This document shows positions 16,458-25,956 of a DNA stretch of 64,000 bases, one piece after another; the stretch's first letter is position 1, and every line of letters starts with the position of its first letter. The translations under genes were made by a program, and so were the position numbers. This stretch comes from Bacillus sp. CH30_1T (lineage in GTDB: Bacteria; Bacillota; Bacilli; Bacillales; Bacillaceae_B). The notes under the pieces were generated by a model. It was not told the origin of the DNA. It did no database searches and saw only the letters and a list, made by a program, of their open reading frames with translations. Location: assembly GCF_008364765.1 (NCBI RefSeq), contig NZ_VTUY01000001.1, forward strand, positions 373,526-437,525. Reading direction: 5' to 3'.

Positions 16458-17117
16458 TTATGAATCCCTCTTCGTTCGATTGATAGAAAACAAGAGGATA
16501 AATGAAAATCCTATACTGATCAAAGCATAATACCAAGCAATCTGAGTCTCTCCAGTTTCCAGCGCGAGATAAATAGCCGCTGGGATGGTTTGCGTACTTC
16601 CTGGAATGTTTCCAGCAAACATTAGAGTAGCTCCAAATTCTCCAAATGCCCTTGTGAAGCTAAGTATCATTCCTGTGATAATCGCCCGTATCGATAACGG
16701 TAAAATGATGACTGTTAACAGCTGCAAACCCGAAGCTCCATCAACCTTTGCAGCGGAGATTATCTGTTGATCCACTGACAAAAAACCCGTTTTGACTGAC
16801 TGATACATTAATGGAAAAGCAACAATGGTAGCTGCTATGATGGCGGCAGTTGACGTAAATAATAGGCTTCTTCCCGTTAACCACTCGATCCATTGCCCTG
16901 GGGGACTATTTTTTCCAAATACAACAATCAGAAGAAAGCCTATGACGGTAGGTGGTAAGACTAACGGCAAAAAGAAAATGGTTTCTATTATGGCTTTTCC
17001 TTTTATCGATTTAGTAACGATCCAGTAAGCAGTGATGATTCCGATTATGAGAGTCATCATTGTCGCAGTTAAAGCGACAATGATAGATAATTGCACGGGA
17101 AACCATGACCATTCCAT
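16458..17117 (-). CDS. modB: Molybdate ABC transporter permease ModB
   Basis: 219 residues with five or six spans and the EAA-like loop Ala-Ala-Lys-Val-Asp-Gly-Ala-Ser-Gly near 140, typical of ModB. Its start overlaps the modA stop by one base (TAATG). No modC ATPase gene follows or occurs elsewhere in the window, so the transporter must use an ATPase encoded elsewhere. Confidence 0.92.
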   Translation of the reverse strand: MEWSWFPVQLSIIVALTATMMTLIIGIITAYWIVTKSIKGKAIIETIFFLPLVLPPTVIGFLLIVVFGKNSPPGQWIEWLTGRSLLFTSTAAIIAATIVAFPLMYQSVKTGFLSVDQQIISAAKVDGASGLQLLTVIILPLSIRAIITGMILSFTRAFGEFGATLMFAGNIPGSTQTIPAAIYLALETGETQIAWYYALISIGFSFILLFSINRTKRDS

Positions 17118-17923
17118 TATGATTCCTCCGACTTCTCTTCATCTTTATTCGTTTGAAAACCATATGTCTCAAATACTTCTAAACCTTTATCCAATAATAC
17201 ATACTGATAAAAGGTTTCAACTGCCTCTTGATTCGTTTCCTGTTCTTTCATCATAGCCATGTAATATTTGATAGGTCCATGTAAATTAGAATCTATTTCC
17301 TTCATAATCTCTATGTCTGTAGCTTGTAATGTGTCACTTAAGTAAACAAACCCTATATCCACAGCTCCTGTTTCCACTAAATTGAGAACATGGTGAACAT
17401 CCTTAGCAAATACTAGGCGGTTATCTTTGACTAGTTTATCCCACGCACCGATTGACTTGAGCATTTGCTTTGAATAAGTTCCTGCTGGAACAGCTTCAGG
17501 AGTTCCTATTGCAACCTTTTCATTCGTATTCAGAAAAGATTTGAAGCTATCTATACCTGTTCCTTCTTGCTTAATGATAACCAACTGATTCTCAAAAATC
17601 GGGTTACCTTTCTGTATATACCCACCTTTTTCAAGGAGTTGATAATCTTTTTTGGATGCTAAAAAAAATAAATCAACTGGTGCTCCTTGCTCAACCTGTT
17701 TTCGTAAAGTTCCCGTCCCACCAAAATTATAGGTAATAGTAATGGAAGGGTGCTCTTTTTCAAACATATCTTTTAATTCATTTAAACTTTCTGTCATACT
17801 GGAGGCTGCTGAGACTGTTATTTTGATTGTCTTGTTACTTCCTTTCTTGCTATCACTACACCCAACCATTATTAACAGACAAAGCACTAAAAAAGATGCC
17901 ATGATACGTTTCAATTTGTTCAT
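17117..17923 (-). CDS. modA: Molybdate-binding lipoprotein ModA
   Basis: 268 residues. A lipoprotein signal ends in Met-Val-Gly-Cys at residue 22. The mature part has the ModA motifs Val-Ser-Ala-Ala-Ser-Ser-Met-Thr-Glu near 40 and Asn-Phe-Gly-Gly-Thr-Gly-Thr-Leu, which form the oxyanion site. It captures molybdate (or tungstate) outside the membrane and passes it to ModB. Confidence 0.93.
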   Translation of the reverse strand: MNKLKRIMASFLVLCLLIMVGCSDSKKGSNKTIKITVSAASSMTESLNELKDMFEKEHPSITITYNFGGTGTLRKQVEQGAPVDLFFLASKKDYQLLEKGGYIQKGNPIFENQLVIIKQEGTGIDSFKSFLNTNEKVAIGTPEAVPAGTYSKQMLKSIGAWDKLVKDNRLVFAKDVHHVLNLVETGAVDIGFVYLSDTLQATDIEIMKEIDSNLHGPIKYYMAMMKEQETNQEAVETFYQYVLLDKGLEVFETYGFQTNKDEEKSEES

Positions 17924-17931
17924 CCCTTATT

Positions 17932-18441
17932 CTATAAATCTTTATTGATTTCCATGACCATATGACCTAGTTCTGGAAGGATTAATTTATCCATTGCAAG
18001 TTTTACCGCACCGGATGAACCTGGAATGGAAAAGATGGCTTTTTGATTCGCGACTCCTGCAATGGCACGGGAAAGAAAGCTTGCAGAACCAATCTCAAGC
18101 TCATAGCTTAAATAACGGAATAGTTCTCCAAAACCAGGTATCTCTTTATCTAGTAATGGCTTGACAGCTTCAATCGTCACATCTCTCTTTGCTATCCCCG
18201 TCCCACCATTAATAATTATTACTTCAATTTTCTCATTCTCCAAAAAACGCTTAATCATGTAGTTTATACTATTTTTTTCATCTGGGACAACTTCATAATG
18301 GATGACCTTGTGGTTGTCTCTTTCCAATAATTCATGTAGAAGTTTTCCGCTTTTATCAGTATTTTTGTTTCTCGTATCGCTTATTGTCATAACTGCACAA
18401 TGAACGATCTCAGGAGACTTTTTGCGATGTTCTTTTAACAT
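17932..18441 (-). CDS. moaB: Molybdopterin adenylyltransferase MoaB
   Basis: 169 residues with the MoaB/MogA motifs Thr-Ile-Ser-Asp-Thr-Arg near 20, Asn-Gly-Gly-Thr-Gly-Ile near 79 and Ile-Pro-Gly-Ser-Ser-Gly-Ala-Val near 141. It adenylates molybdopterin before MoeA inserts molybdate. It sits just upstream of modA in the minus-strand operon that starts at moeB. Confidence 0.93.
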   Translation of the reverse strand: MLKEHRKKSPEIVHCAVMTISDTRNKNTDKSGKLLHELLERDNHKVIHYEVVPDEKNSINYMIKRFLENEKIEVIIINGGTGIAKRDVTIEAVKPLLDKEIPGFGELFRYLSYELEIGSASFLSRAIAGVANQKAIFSIPGSSGAVKLAMDKLILPELGHMVMEINKDL

Positions 18442-18456
18442 GACTATACCCCCAAT

Positions 18457-18690
18457 TTATCCACCACTTACAGGTGGAATCAATGCAACGACATCTCCTG
18501 ATTGTATCTTATCTTCATTTGTAGCATATTCTTCATTAATCGCTATCATCACATGATCCATACGTGTTAAATGATATGTATTTTGTAGCTCTATCTTTAA
18601 TTCGCTAATCGTTAACTCATCTAATTGTAATGTCAAACGAGCGGTTCCTGCCTCTTCTTGTAAATGAGCAAAAAGTAACACTGTAATCAT
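18457..18690 (-). CDS. moaD: Molybdopterin synthase sulfur carrier subunit MoaD
   Basis: 77 residues with a ubiquitin-like pattern ending in Pro-Pro-Val-Ser-Gly-Gly, the diglycine that is thiocarboxylated. It overlaps the moaE stop by four bases. MoeB from the same operon should activate it. Confidence 0.95.
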   Translation of the reverse strand: MITVLLFAHLQEEAGTARLTLQLDELTISELKIELQNTYHLTRMDHVMIAINEEYATNEDKIQSGDVVALIPPVSGG

Positions 18691-19160
18691 CTTGATTCAC
18701 CCTTTATAATAGGTTTCCCTTTAGGGAAGGGAACATTTTCTAATTGATCGCCAATCCAGGTCTCTCCATCTTCCCAATGCTCCTTTTTCCAAATCGGGAC
18801 AATTTTCTTTATCCGTTCAATGGCATATTCATTCGCTTCATATGCTGCTTTTCGGTGTGGAGATGAAACGGCAATGATCACAGCAATATCAGAAATATCC
18901 AATCGTCCTACACGGTGTGTTATGGCGACTTTTGTTTTTGGCCATTTAGATTGGATTTCATCCCCGATCGTTTTTAACATATTAATAGCCATTGGCTTAT
19001 AAGCCTGATATTCTAAATAAACCGTTCTTTTTCCCTTTGTCCATTCACGAACGGTTCCAATAAATGTTGTGACGGCTCCAGCCTCTCTGCTCGTGACTTT
19101 ATCAACCAGCTCTTGAAGCTCAATTGGTTCATCTATTATGTTAAAAAGCTCCTCTTTCAC
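18687..19160 (-). CDS. moaE: Molybdopterin synthase catalytic subunit MoaE
   Basis: 157 residues. The motifs Gly-Ala-Val-Thr-Thr-Phe-Ile-Gly-Thr-Val-Arg near residue 33, His-Arg-Val-Gly near 86 and the tail Trp-Ile-Gly-Asp-Gln-Leu are diagnostic. It overlaps moaD (4 bp) and the end of moeA (20 bp), giving tight translational coupling. Confidence 0.95.
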   Translation of the reverse strand: MKEELFNIIDEPIELQELVDKVTSREAGAVTTFIGTVREWTKGKRTVYLEYQAYKPMAINMLKTIGDEIQSKWPKTKVAITHRVGRLDISDIAVIIAVSSPHRKAAYEANEYAIERIKKIVPIWKKEHWEDGETWIGDQLENVPFPKGKPIIKGESR

Positions 19161-20469
19161 TACTATTCTCCTTTCTGTATGAATTTCTCTTCTTTTGATC
19201 TATGAACGAAAGAGATGCTGATCCCCCTTGATCATCCAGTAGAATGATTTTCACTTTCATTCCCTTTTCGAACCCCCTCGTTCCTCCAGGCAAAACGATG
19301 AATACATTTGTCATCGCTAGTGAAGCGACAGAACCTGATTTATCAAGTCCATTTGGAAAAACAGTAACCTCACCGTCTTCAAATGATAAGTATCCTCTAA
19401 CGAATCGATCAAAAGGGTTTGGCTTTGAGAAATTTGAACCAAGGGTTGCTGTTACGCTTTTTAAGAAGGGATTTTCACATTCCAGAAAGGTACGAATGAT
19501 TGGTCTAGTAAACAGCTCAAATCCAACATAACAGGCAGATGGGTTTCCTGATAATCCAAACAATAATTTCCCATCTTTCTCGGCAACCGTTGTGACACTC
19601 CCTGGCCTCATCCCTACTTTATTAAATAAGATGTTCGCCTGTAATTTCTCATAGATTGCAGGTAAGTAATCATAGTCTCCAACAGAAACGCCACCCGTTG
19701 TGATTAAGAAATCCACTTTTGAAAGGGTCTCTTTGACTTTCTCATAGCATGTTTCAAAATGATCACTGAACTGACCAAAATAAATCGGTATCGCTCCAGC
19801 ACGTTCAATTTGCGCATTCACCATGTAAGCATTACTATTTCTAATCTTACCTGGCTCAAGTGGCTCATCGATTTGTAACAACTCACTCCCCGTTGCAATC
19901 ACACCGACCCTAGGCTTTTTACTGATGGGTACTTGTTTATAACCAAAGGTTGCGAGTAAGGCAATGATACCTGGATTAATATAGGTCCCCTTTTGAGCAA
20001 GTACAGTACCTTGTTTCGTATCTTCCCCTCTAAAGGAAATATTGTCACCAGGAAGATAGGAACGTTTGAGTTGAATGATATCACCCCCATCTTTTTTCAT
20101 CTCTTTTACTAGTTCCAGCATTACGACTGCGTCACAGCCTTCAGGGATTTGTGCACCTGTCATAATTCGTACCGCTTCTCTTGGCTGAAGTGTATCTGTA
20201 AATATACTTCCCGCTCCTATTTCACCCACTACTTTTAATTCAATTGGATGATCTGCTGAAGCTTGTTGTGTGTCGATGGATCTAATGGCAAAACCGTCAT
20301 ATGGAGATCGATTAAAGCTTGGTACATCGTGATCAGCAAGAAGATCACTGCCTAAAAAAAGTCCGTTTGCATGTTCAATTGGAACAAAATCCACACTTCC
20401 AGATTTTGCAAATTTCATTACTTGTTCGATTGCTTCACGAACTTCAATGGGTCTTCTATTTTTCACCAT
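19141..20469 (-). CDS. moeA: Molybdopterin molybdenumtransferase MoeA
   Basis: 442 residues, full length for MoeA. Markers include Ser-Pro-Tyr-Asp-Gly-Phe-Ala near 55, Met-Thr-Gly-Ala-Gln-Ile-Pro near 98, Thr-Gly-Gly-Val-Ser-Val-Gly-Asp-Tyr-Asp near 257 and Gly-Leu-Ser-Gly-Asn-Pro near 312. It inserts molybdate into adenylated molybdopterin. The C-terminal 30 residues beyond the usual domain IV are Lys/Arg/Ser-rich, over the moaE overlap. Confidence 0.95.
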   Translation of the reverse strand: MVKNRRPIEVREAIEQVMKFAKSGSVDFVPIEHANGLFLGSDLLADHDVPSFNRSPYDGFAIRSIDTQQASADHPIELKVVGEIGAGSIFTDTLQPREAVRIMTGAQIPEGCDAVVMLELVKEMKKDGGDIIQLKRSYLPGDNISFRGEDTKQGTVLAQKGTYINPGIIALLATFGYKQVPISKKPRVGVIATGSELLQIDEPLEPGKIRNSNAYMVNAQIERAGAIPIYFGQFSDHFETCYEKVKETLSKVDFLITTGGVSVGDYDYLPAIYEKLQANILFNKVGMRPGSVTTVAEKDGKLLFGLSGNPSACYVGFELFTRPIIRTFLECENPFLKSVTATLGSNFSKPNPFDRFVRGYLSFEDGEVTVFPNGLDKSGSVASLAMTNVFIVLPGGTRGFEKGMKVKIILLDDQGGSASLSFIDQKKRNSYRKENSSERGAF

Positions 20470-20483
20470 GGCTGTCCCCCTCC

Positions 20484-21494
20484 TTACCCCATAATTTGAT
20501 AATACATTTTTTTTGCGTTATCGATTGAATTTGTACCATGAATTAATGTTCTGCCATCCTTAAAGAACATAAATCGGTGGGATTGATATTCTAGCGAAAC
20601 TAAGTATTGATTCTTCTTAATTTGGCCAAGCTTTTGTAATCGAGTAGCCAAATCTTCTAAGTGAAACTCATGACCAGTACGTATTTGGACCGTATTCCTA
20701 CCACATAATACTTCTGATTTTGTTTTGGATTCATATTTCAGATACGGGAAGCTTGGATTTACTCCACATGTTGGGCAATCTTCTTTTTTTGCCCTGTCTA
20801 CTTTAATGGTTTGATATTGATTATTCCAAAGATCAAAGATTACCAGACGCGACCTTAATGACTTATGGTCTCCTACTAAGAATTTTAAAGCCTCTGAAGT
20901 TTGATGAGCAACCACCATCTGAACGGCCGGAGAAATAATACCAACCGAGTCGCATGTTGCCCCGGAAAGCGGCATGGTATGTAATATACAATTTATACAA
21001 GGCGTGCGTCCAGGTATGATGGCATAGCTCATTCCCATACTTCCAACACAAGATCCAAATATCCAATTAATCTGTTGTTTTTGAAGCAAATCATTTATCA
21101 TAAAACGCACATCAAAATTATCTGTCGCATCGATTACTAGATCTACACCTTTTAAAAGAGGAAGAAGATTTTCAGCTGTTGCATCCATTACATAAGCGTC
21201 AATTTGAACATCAGAATTGATTTGATTAAGCCTATATTTCCCCGCAATTGCTTTCGGCATTTGGTCAATTGCATCCTGCTCCCTAAATAATTGCTGCCTT
21301 TGAAGATTACTACTTTCTACGTAATCTCGATCTATAATGGTTAATTTTCCTATACCAGCACGAACAAGCGTCTCGGCATTTCCAGTGCCAAGTGCTCCGC
21401 AGCCTAAAATCAACACGTGCTTCCGCCTTATCTTTCTTTGTCCCATTTCACCAATCGATTGAAATAAAACTTGGCGTGAATATCGATCATTCAC
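20484..21494 (-). CDS. moeB: MoaD-activating enzyme MoeB (ThiF/HesA family)
   Basis: 336 residues. The ATP site Gly-Cys-Gly-Ala-Leu-Gly-Thr-Gly is near residue 30, the adenylation arginine motif Leu-Gln-Arg-Gln-Gln-Leu-Phe near 66 and zinc-ligand pairs Cys-Ile-Asn-Cys near 170 and Cys-Pro-Thr-Cys near 245. It adenylates the C-terminus of MoaD. No rhodanese domain follows, so sulfur comes from another protein. ThiS could also be a partner, but the operon favours MoaD. It is the first gene of the operon. Confidence 0.9.
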   Translation of the reverse strand: MNDRYSRQVLFQSIGEMGQRKIRRKHVLILGCGALGTGNAETLVRAGIGKLTIIDRDYVESSNLQRQQLFREQDAIDQMPKAIAGKYRLNQINSDVQIDAYVMDATAENLLPLLKGVDLVIDATDNFDVRFMINDLLQKQQINWIFGSCVGSMGMSYAIIPGRTPCINCILHTMPLSGATCDSVGIISPAVQMVVAHQTSEALKFLVGDHKSLRSRLVIFDLWNNQYQTIKVDRAKKEDCPTCGVNPSFPYLKYESKTKSEVLCGRNTVQIRTGHEFHLEDLATRLQKLGQIKKNQYLVSLEYQSHRFMFFKDGRTLIHGTNSIDNAKKMYYQIMG

Positions 21495-21653
21495 TTCACT
21501 TCCTCCTTTCTACTATAGGTACCAAATTTGGGTATTCGCTTCTTGCATTTCGAGTAAATGTTCATTGGGTAAAACAAGCCGCAACTTTGCATCTTAACTT
21601 TAAAAGTAGTTTCTCATTATAAAAGAAAATAGTACATTTCTTCATTCATTTTC

Positions 21654-21697
21654 AAAAAATGAATCCTATTGTGGTTATGTTAACCTAAATAGGATTC
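21654..21697 (-). terminator. Terminator of the FdhF-like gene
   Basis: Arms GAATCCTATT (21661-21670) and AATAGGATTC (21688-21697); on the minus strand the hairpin is followed by ATTTTTTG. Confidence 0.8.
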
Positions 21698-21739
21698 GAA
21701 TCTATACCATTAATGAACGAATTCATTCATTGGATAGGA

Positions 21740-24097
21740 CTAGTTGACTTCCATTTCTAAATCTTCAACTCTTTTTTCTAAGTAATTCACATCTTTTTTC
21801 GCAGTGTAACGATCTGCTTTCTCAACTGTTATGGCAATATTGTAATCAGGGATTTTTGCAAATTGTTCATATCTTCCTTTGGGAAGCAAACAGTTTCCTT
21901 CTGGAAAATGCACTTCTACGTTTCCAGGAGCAATATCAACGAATTTCGCACGACCTTGAAAAACACCATATCTATTGTAAAGTACAATGCCTTCTCCTTC
22001 AGCAACACTTAATTCATAGCCATCGTCTTTATTCATTAAAACATCATAACGTTCAGCATTGTTGAATGGATCCACTTCTTTATACACCATTGAGTTGAAC
22101 TGCTTCCCTCTTCGTGTTGTTAAGTAGAACTGGTTAGGCTTTTTATTTAAATCAGGGATATCAACTGAAATCAGGTTCCCTTTTCCATCTGGTGTCGGAC
22201 AAATGCCGCCTTCACACAACCAGGCTCCCCCCCACTGGAATACATCACCTTTCTTTTTCAGGTGCTGAACGCCATTATAGTTTGGGTTCGCTTGAGCGAT
22301 TTCATTTCGAATTTCTTGACCACTTTTAAAATCAACTAATTGAGCTGCTTCTTCCTTCACACGCTTTGCTAGATCAATGTAAATCTTCCATTCAGCTCGA
22401 GCCTCTTCAATTCGGTTCTTATTCCCTTTAATTTCAGGTGAGAAGTATACCATACGTTCTGTCGATGTACTCGTCCCTCCGTCTTCTTGCTCATAGCGTG
22501 TTTTCGCAGGAAGAATAATGACGGATTCTTTTGCATCCAGCAATGTCGAGGTGTTTAAAATAATATCTTGGTGAACTCGGATTTCCAGTTCTGTTAAAGC
22601 CTTTTCAATAAAATCAGGATTTGGCATTGTTTCTAGAAAATTACCTCCGCTCATGTAATAAAGTTTAATTTTACTCTCATGGTCACCTGGTAGTAATATG
22701 TTTTCAAGTGTGACCCCGACCACATCCCCTTGCCATTTTGGCAATTCAAATCCCCATATTTTTTCAATGCGATCAATGTTTTCACCAGAAAAATCTCCGC
22801 CTGGAAGAACAAAAGGGTCTGCCCCCATCTCCCCGCTTCCTTGAACACTGGAGTGTCCACGAAACGGCATAAGCCCTGAGTGTTTTCTGCCTAAGTGTCC
22901 TCGTAGAAGTGCTAGGTTTGCTACTTGTGATATGTTATCCGTTGCAAATGAGTGCATAGTTAAACCAAGAGCCCACACGTACACTGCATTTTCACTTTTT
23001 GCTAGTAGTTCTGCTAGTTCAACGATTCGCTCCTGTGTAATGCCGGATGATTCAATGATTTGTTCCCAGGATTGCCCTTGTACTTTCTTTTTCAATTCTT
23101 CATAGTCATTCACGTGCTCGTTCACAAACTGATGATTAATTGCTAAGCCGTGTTCTTTCTCTTCCATGTCAAACCAGTGCTTCATAATGCCGTGCATAAA
23201 GGCAATATCTCCACCAATATTCACTTGGTACCAATCGTCAGCAATCTTTGTTCCAAAAAGAGCCGACTCTACATTTGATGGAATCCAATACTGATCCATT
23301 GCAGGTTCTTTATACGGATTGATCACGATGATTTTTGTGCCTTTTTTCTTTGCCTCTAGCATATATTTAGTCGATACAGGAGATGAGTTCGATGCGACGC
23401 TACCCCATACTAAAATGACATCTGTTCCGATCCAATCTAAATAGTTCGAGGTAGAAGCTCCTACACCGATTGATCGTTTTAAGGCTGTTTTCGACGGGGA
23501 ATGACAAATGCGACTGGCATTATCAATGTTATTGGTCCCTAAGAAGCGAGATACTTTTCCGGCTACATAGTAACTTTCATTCGTAATCCCTCTAGAAGTT
23601 AAATAAAACGCATATTGCTTTGGATCAAGAGCTTTCATTTTATCAGCAATCATATCCATCGCTTCATCCCATGAAATCCTTGTAAAGGAGCGTTCTCCTT
23701 TTCGGCGAATCATTGGATAAGGGATACGGCCTAATTTACGGAGACCTAAGCTATCGTATTGACGTAGCTCGTCAATATCTGCATGTAAAATTTCTGGTTT
23801 TATAGCAGGCATTGTATTCAGTCTTAAAACATTCATCCGTGTTGTACAAATATGGGGACCCGTCAATGTTTGGTCATATAACCCTGATACACCCAAAGCA
23901 CAACCATCACATACCCCCTCTGTTAGAATTCGTGTAGCGTACCCCATATTATCCCGGTTATCCCAAGCGACTTTCATTGTATCCCGAATATGTTTCGGTT
24001 TTACTTTTCCTAGTCCAAACGGAATTGGACTTACCCATAATGTCGGATCTGGCTTTTTCTGTTTCTTTTGTGGTCCCGGATGTTTTGTCTCTCCCAT
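21740..24097 (-). CDS. FdhF/YdeP-type molybdopterin oxidoreductase
   Basis: 785 residues; AAGGAGTG precedes the ATG. The N-terminal Cys-Asp-Gly-Cys-Ala-Leu-Gly-Val and the partner Gly-Pro-His-Ile-Cys-Thr-Thr-Arg mark the FdhF/YdeP group of the DMSO-reductase family. The likely molybdenum ligand lies in Ser-Arg-Ile-Cys-His-Ser-Pro-Ser near residue 190, resembling the Cys-His pair of formate dehydrogenases; cofactor contacts such as Val-Trp-Gly-Ser-Val-Ala-Ser-Asn follow. Members are often annotated formate dehydrogenase or acid-resistance proteins without proof. The C-terminal helix (Tyr-Leu-Glu-Lys-Arg-Val-Glu-Asp-Leu) looks like a short coiled coil. FdhD and the formate-type carrier nearby favour formate as substrate. 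It has its own promoter or leader (see 24142). Confidence 0.88.
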   Translation of the reverse strand: MGETKHPGPQKKQKKPDPTLWVSPIPFGLGKVKPKHIRDTMKVAWDNRDNMGYATRILTEGVCDGCALGVSGLYDQTLTGPHICTTRMNVLRLNTMPAIKPEILHADIDELRQYDSLGLRKLGRIPYPMIRRKGERSFTRISWDEAMDMIADKMKALDPKQYAFYLTSRGITNESYYVAGKVSRFLGTNNIDNASRICHSPSKTALKRSIGVGASTSNYLDWIGTDVILVWGSVASNSSPVSTKYMLEAKKKGTKIIVINPYKEPAMDQYWIPSNVESALFGTKIADDWYQVNIGGDIAFMHGIMKHWFDMEEKEHGLAINHQFVNEHVNDYEELKKKVQGQSWEQIIESSGITQERIVELAELLAKSENAVYVWALGLTMHSFATDNISQVANLALLRGHLGRKHSGLMPFRGHSSVQGSGEMGADPFVLPGGDFSGENIDRIEKIWGFELPKWQGDVVGVTLENILLPGDHESKIKLYYMSGGNFLETMPNPDFIEKALTELEIRVHQDIILNTSTLLDAKESVIILPAKTRYEQEDGGTSTSTERMVYFSPEIKGNKNRIEEARAEWKIYIDLAKRVKEEAAQLVDFKSGQEIRNEIAQANPNYNGVQHLKKKGDVFQWGGAWLCEGGICPTPDGKGNLISVDIPDLNKKPNQFYLTTRRGKQFNSMVYKEVDPFNNAERYDVLMNKDDGYELSVAEGEGIVLYNRYGVFQGRAKFVDIAPGNVEVHFPEGNCLLPKGRYEQFAKIPDYNIAITVEKADRYTAKKDVNYLEKRVEDLEMEVN

Positions 24098-24141
24098 TTA
24101 CTATCACTCCTTACTTCTTGAGCTTCCTATCATGAACGTAT

Positions 24142-24184
24142 AAAAAACCACCGTAATTTCCCCACAGAAAAATCATACGGTGGT
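24142..24184 (-). terminator. Terminator or attenuator hairpin between the DUF2294 gene and the FdhF-like gene
   Basis: Arms ACCACCGTA (24147-24155) and TACGGTGGT (24176-24184); on the minus strand followed by TTTTTTAT. It lies 45 bp before the FdhF-like start codon, and the 40 bases before it contain another short hairpin (TAGC..GCTA). It either ends the DUF2294 transcript or attenuates transcription into the enzyme gene. Confidence 0.75.
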
Positions 24185-24227
24185 CAAGTCTTTAGCAGGG
24201 ACGCTACCAAGTGCCAAACCTGTTATT

Positions 24228-24587
24228 CTATTTGCAATACTTCATTTCAATGTTTTCATTAAAGATGAAAATAGACATTCCGAAATCTCTATCAATATCT
24301 ATGTCTACGAATAAATCAACAAAGGCACATCCAAGAAACTCTTCCATTTCTTTAGGAGGATTTTTCCGGTACAAGTCCTTAACCATTTCTGTTCGGGCAG
24401 ATTTTAGAATTTGCTTTCCTTTATCTGTTCCTGAAATGAATTTTTCAACAGGTGACAGATTCCCTTCCATCTCACAAATCGCCCAATTTTTACAGAATGT
24501 CGTATTGATTTTACTTGGACCTTTTCCCATATGCTTTTTTCTGAAAGATCGGACTAAGTTGCTGAATTCTGCTTCATACTTATTCAT
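24228..24587 (-). CDS. DUF2294 domain protein
   Basis: 119 residues. The sequence Phe-Arg-Lys-Lys-His-Met-Gly-Lys-Gly-Pro and Glu-Glu-Phe-Leu-Gly-Cys-Ala-Phe-Val-Asp near residue 83 fit the DUF2294 family, small soluble proteins often found beside formate-dehydrogenase-like genes in Bacillus. The function is unknown. Its place between the enzyme and the carrier argues for a role in maturation or formate metabolism (inference). Two cysteines (near 33 and 87) and a third at the C-terminus are present. Confidence 0.75.
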   Translation of the reverse strand: MNKYEAEFSNLVRSFRKKHMGKGPSKINTTFCKNWAICEMEGNLSPVEKFISGTDKGKQILKSARTEMVKDLYRKNPPKEMEEFLGCAFVDLFVDIDIDRDFGMSIFIFNENIEMKYCK

Positions 24588-24661
24588 TGGGTCCCCCTGC
24601 TAAAACAGTTATGTGTATAAATATTTTATCACATTCTTTCAGAATATTAGAATATTTATCC

Positions 24662-25921
24662 TTAGCTGGCAACTGTGTTTTTCATTTTTTTGTTATTCTG
24701 TGCACGTAGTTTATTAATATCGATTCGAATTAATAGAGAAACGATCAAGGCGACAACAAACAATCCTGCAAAGAACGTCAAGCTCCCTGCATAGCTTCCT
24801 GTTGAGTCTTTGATATAAGCCGCAAATAGCGGTCCTACAAGCCCCGCTGCCGCCCAAGCGGTTAAAATATAACCATGAATGGCTCCGAGTTGTTTCGTTC
24901 CGAATAAATCTCCAATAAAGGCAGGGATAGAAGCAAATCCTCCACCATAGCATGCATATACAATCACAACCATTACCGCATAAATGGATTGTGTCGTAAT
25001 GTTAGGCAGGAAGAAGAAGATGGGAATTTGAAGTAAAAAGAACGCTGTATATGTATTTGCTCTTCCGATGTAGTCTGAAATTGATGCCCAACCAATTCGT
25101 CCAAGTCCATTCGCAATACCTAAACCACCTACCAATGCAGCAGCCGCTTCTTTTGTTAATCCAATACTTTCTACTGCAAGTGGTTTCATAGCCGAAATAA
25201 CTGCGATCCCACATGTTACGTTAATAAATAACATAATCCATAAGTAATAAAACCGTTTCGTTTTTATTGACTCATTCGCCGTTAATTGAGATAAATCTTG
25301 GGCAATTTTCTTCCCACTTGCACTAAATCCTTTTGGTAGCCACCCTTCAGCTGGTTTTGCTAAGTACAGAGAAGATAAAGACATGATAATAAAGTAGGAA
25401 ACCCCAAGAATAAAGAACGTATTTGCAATACCTACGCTAGTGATCAGGTCATTCATAATTGGACTTGCTATTGCAGCGGCAAAACCAAATCCCATGATGG
25501 CAAGACCGGTTGAGAGTCCCCTGCGATCTGGAAACCATTTTACGAGGGTTGATACAGGGGCAATGTACCCAACGCCAAGCCCAATTCCACCAAACACACC
25601 ATAGAACAAATAAAGTAAATTTAAAGAACCTACATTAACTGCTATTCCGGATCCAACGATACCAATGCCAAAGAAGAGCGAAGCAACTAACCCCGATTTC
25701 TTCGGTCCATGCTTTTCAACAAAGTGTCCCATAAAAGCTGCAGATAAACCTAAGAATAAAATAGCTAAACTAAATGTGAATTGCACTTGCTTTGCTGTCC
25801 ATCCAAACTCTTCCATTAGTGGAGTTGTAAAATTACTCCACGCATATACTGATCCAATTGAAATGTGAATTCCTACAGCAGAAGCTGCAATGAACCATCT
25901 ATTCTTAGTCTTTTGTTGCAT
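24662..25921 (-). CDS. OFA-family MFS transporter (oxalate/formate antiporter type)
   Basis: 419 residues from ATG 25921, after GAGGG; an in-frame start at 25990 would run through the leader hairpin and adds a non-homologous stretch. Twelve spans with the OFA hallmarks Ser-Val-Tyr-Ala-Trp-Ser-Asn-Phe in span 1, Gly-Leu-Gly-Val-Gly-Tyr near 120 and Lys-Trp-Phe-Pro-Asp-Arg-Arg-Gly-Leu after it. It likely exchanges formate, oxalate or another small carboxylate. It is placed upstream of the DUF2294 and FdhF-like genes and divergent from fdhD. Confidence 0.85.
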   Translation of the reverse strand: MQQKTKNRWFIAASAVGIHISIGSVYAWSNFTTPLMEEFGWTAKQVQFTFSLAILFLGLSAAFMGHFVEKHGPKKSGLVASLFFGIGIVGSGIAVNVGSLNLLYLFYGVFGGIGLGVGYIAPVSTLVKWFPDRRGLSTGLAIMGFGFAAAIASPIMNDLITSVGIANTFFILGVSYFIIMSLSSLYLAKPAEGWLPKGFSASGKKIAQDLSQLTANESIKTKRFYYLWIMLFINVTCGIAVISAMKPLAVESIGLTKEAAAALVGGLGIANGLGRIGWASISDYIGRANTYTAFFLLQIPIFFFLPNITTQSIYAVMVVIVYACYGGGFASIPAFIGDLFGTKQLGAIHGYILTAWAAAGLVGPLFAAYIKDSTGSYAGSLTFFAGLFVVALIVSLLIRIDINKLRAQNNKKMKNTVAS

Positions 25922-25956
25922 GATTTCCACGCCCTCTTCTATTTTTTCCAAACAAA

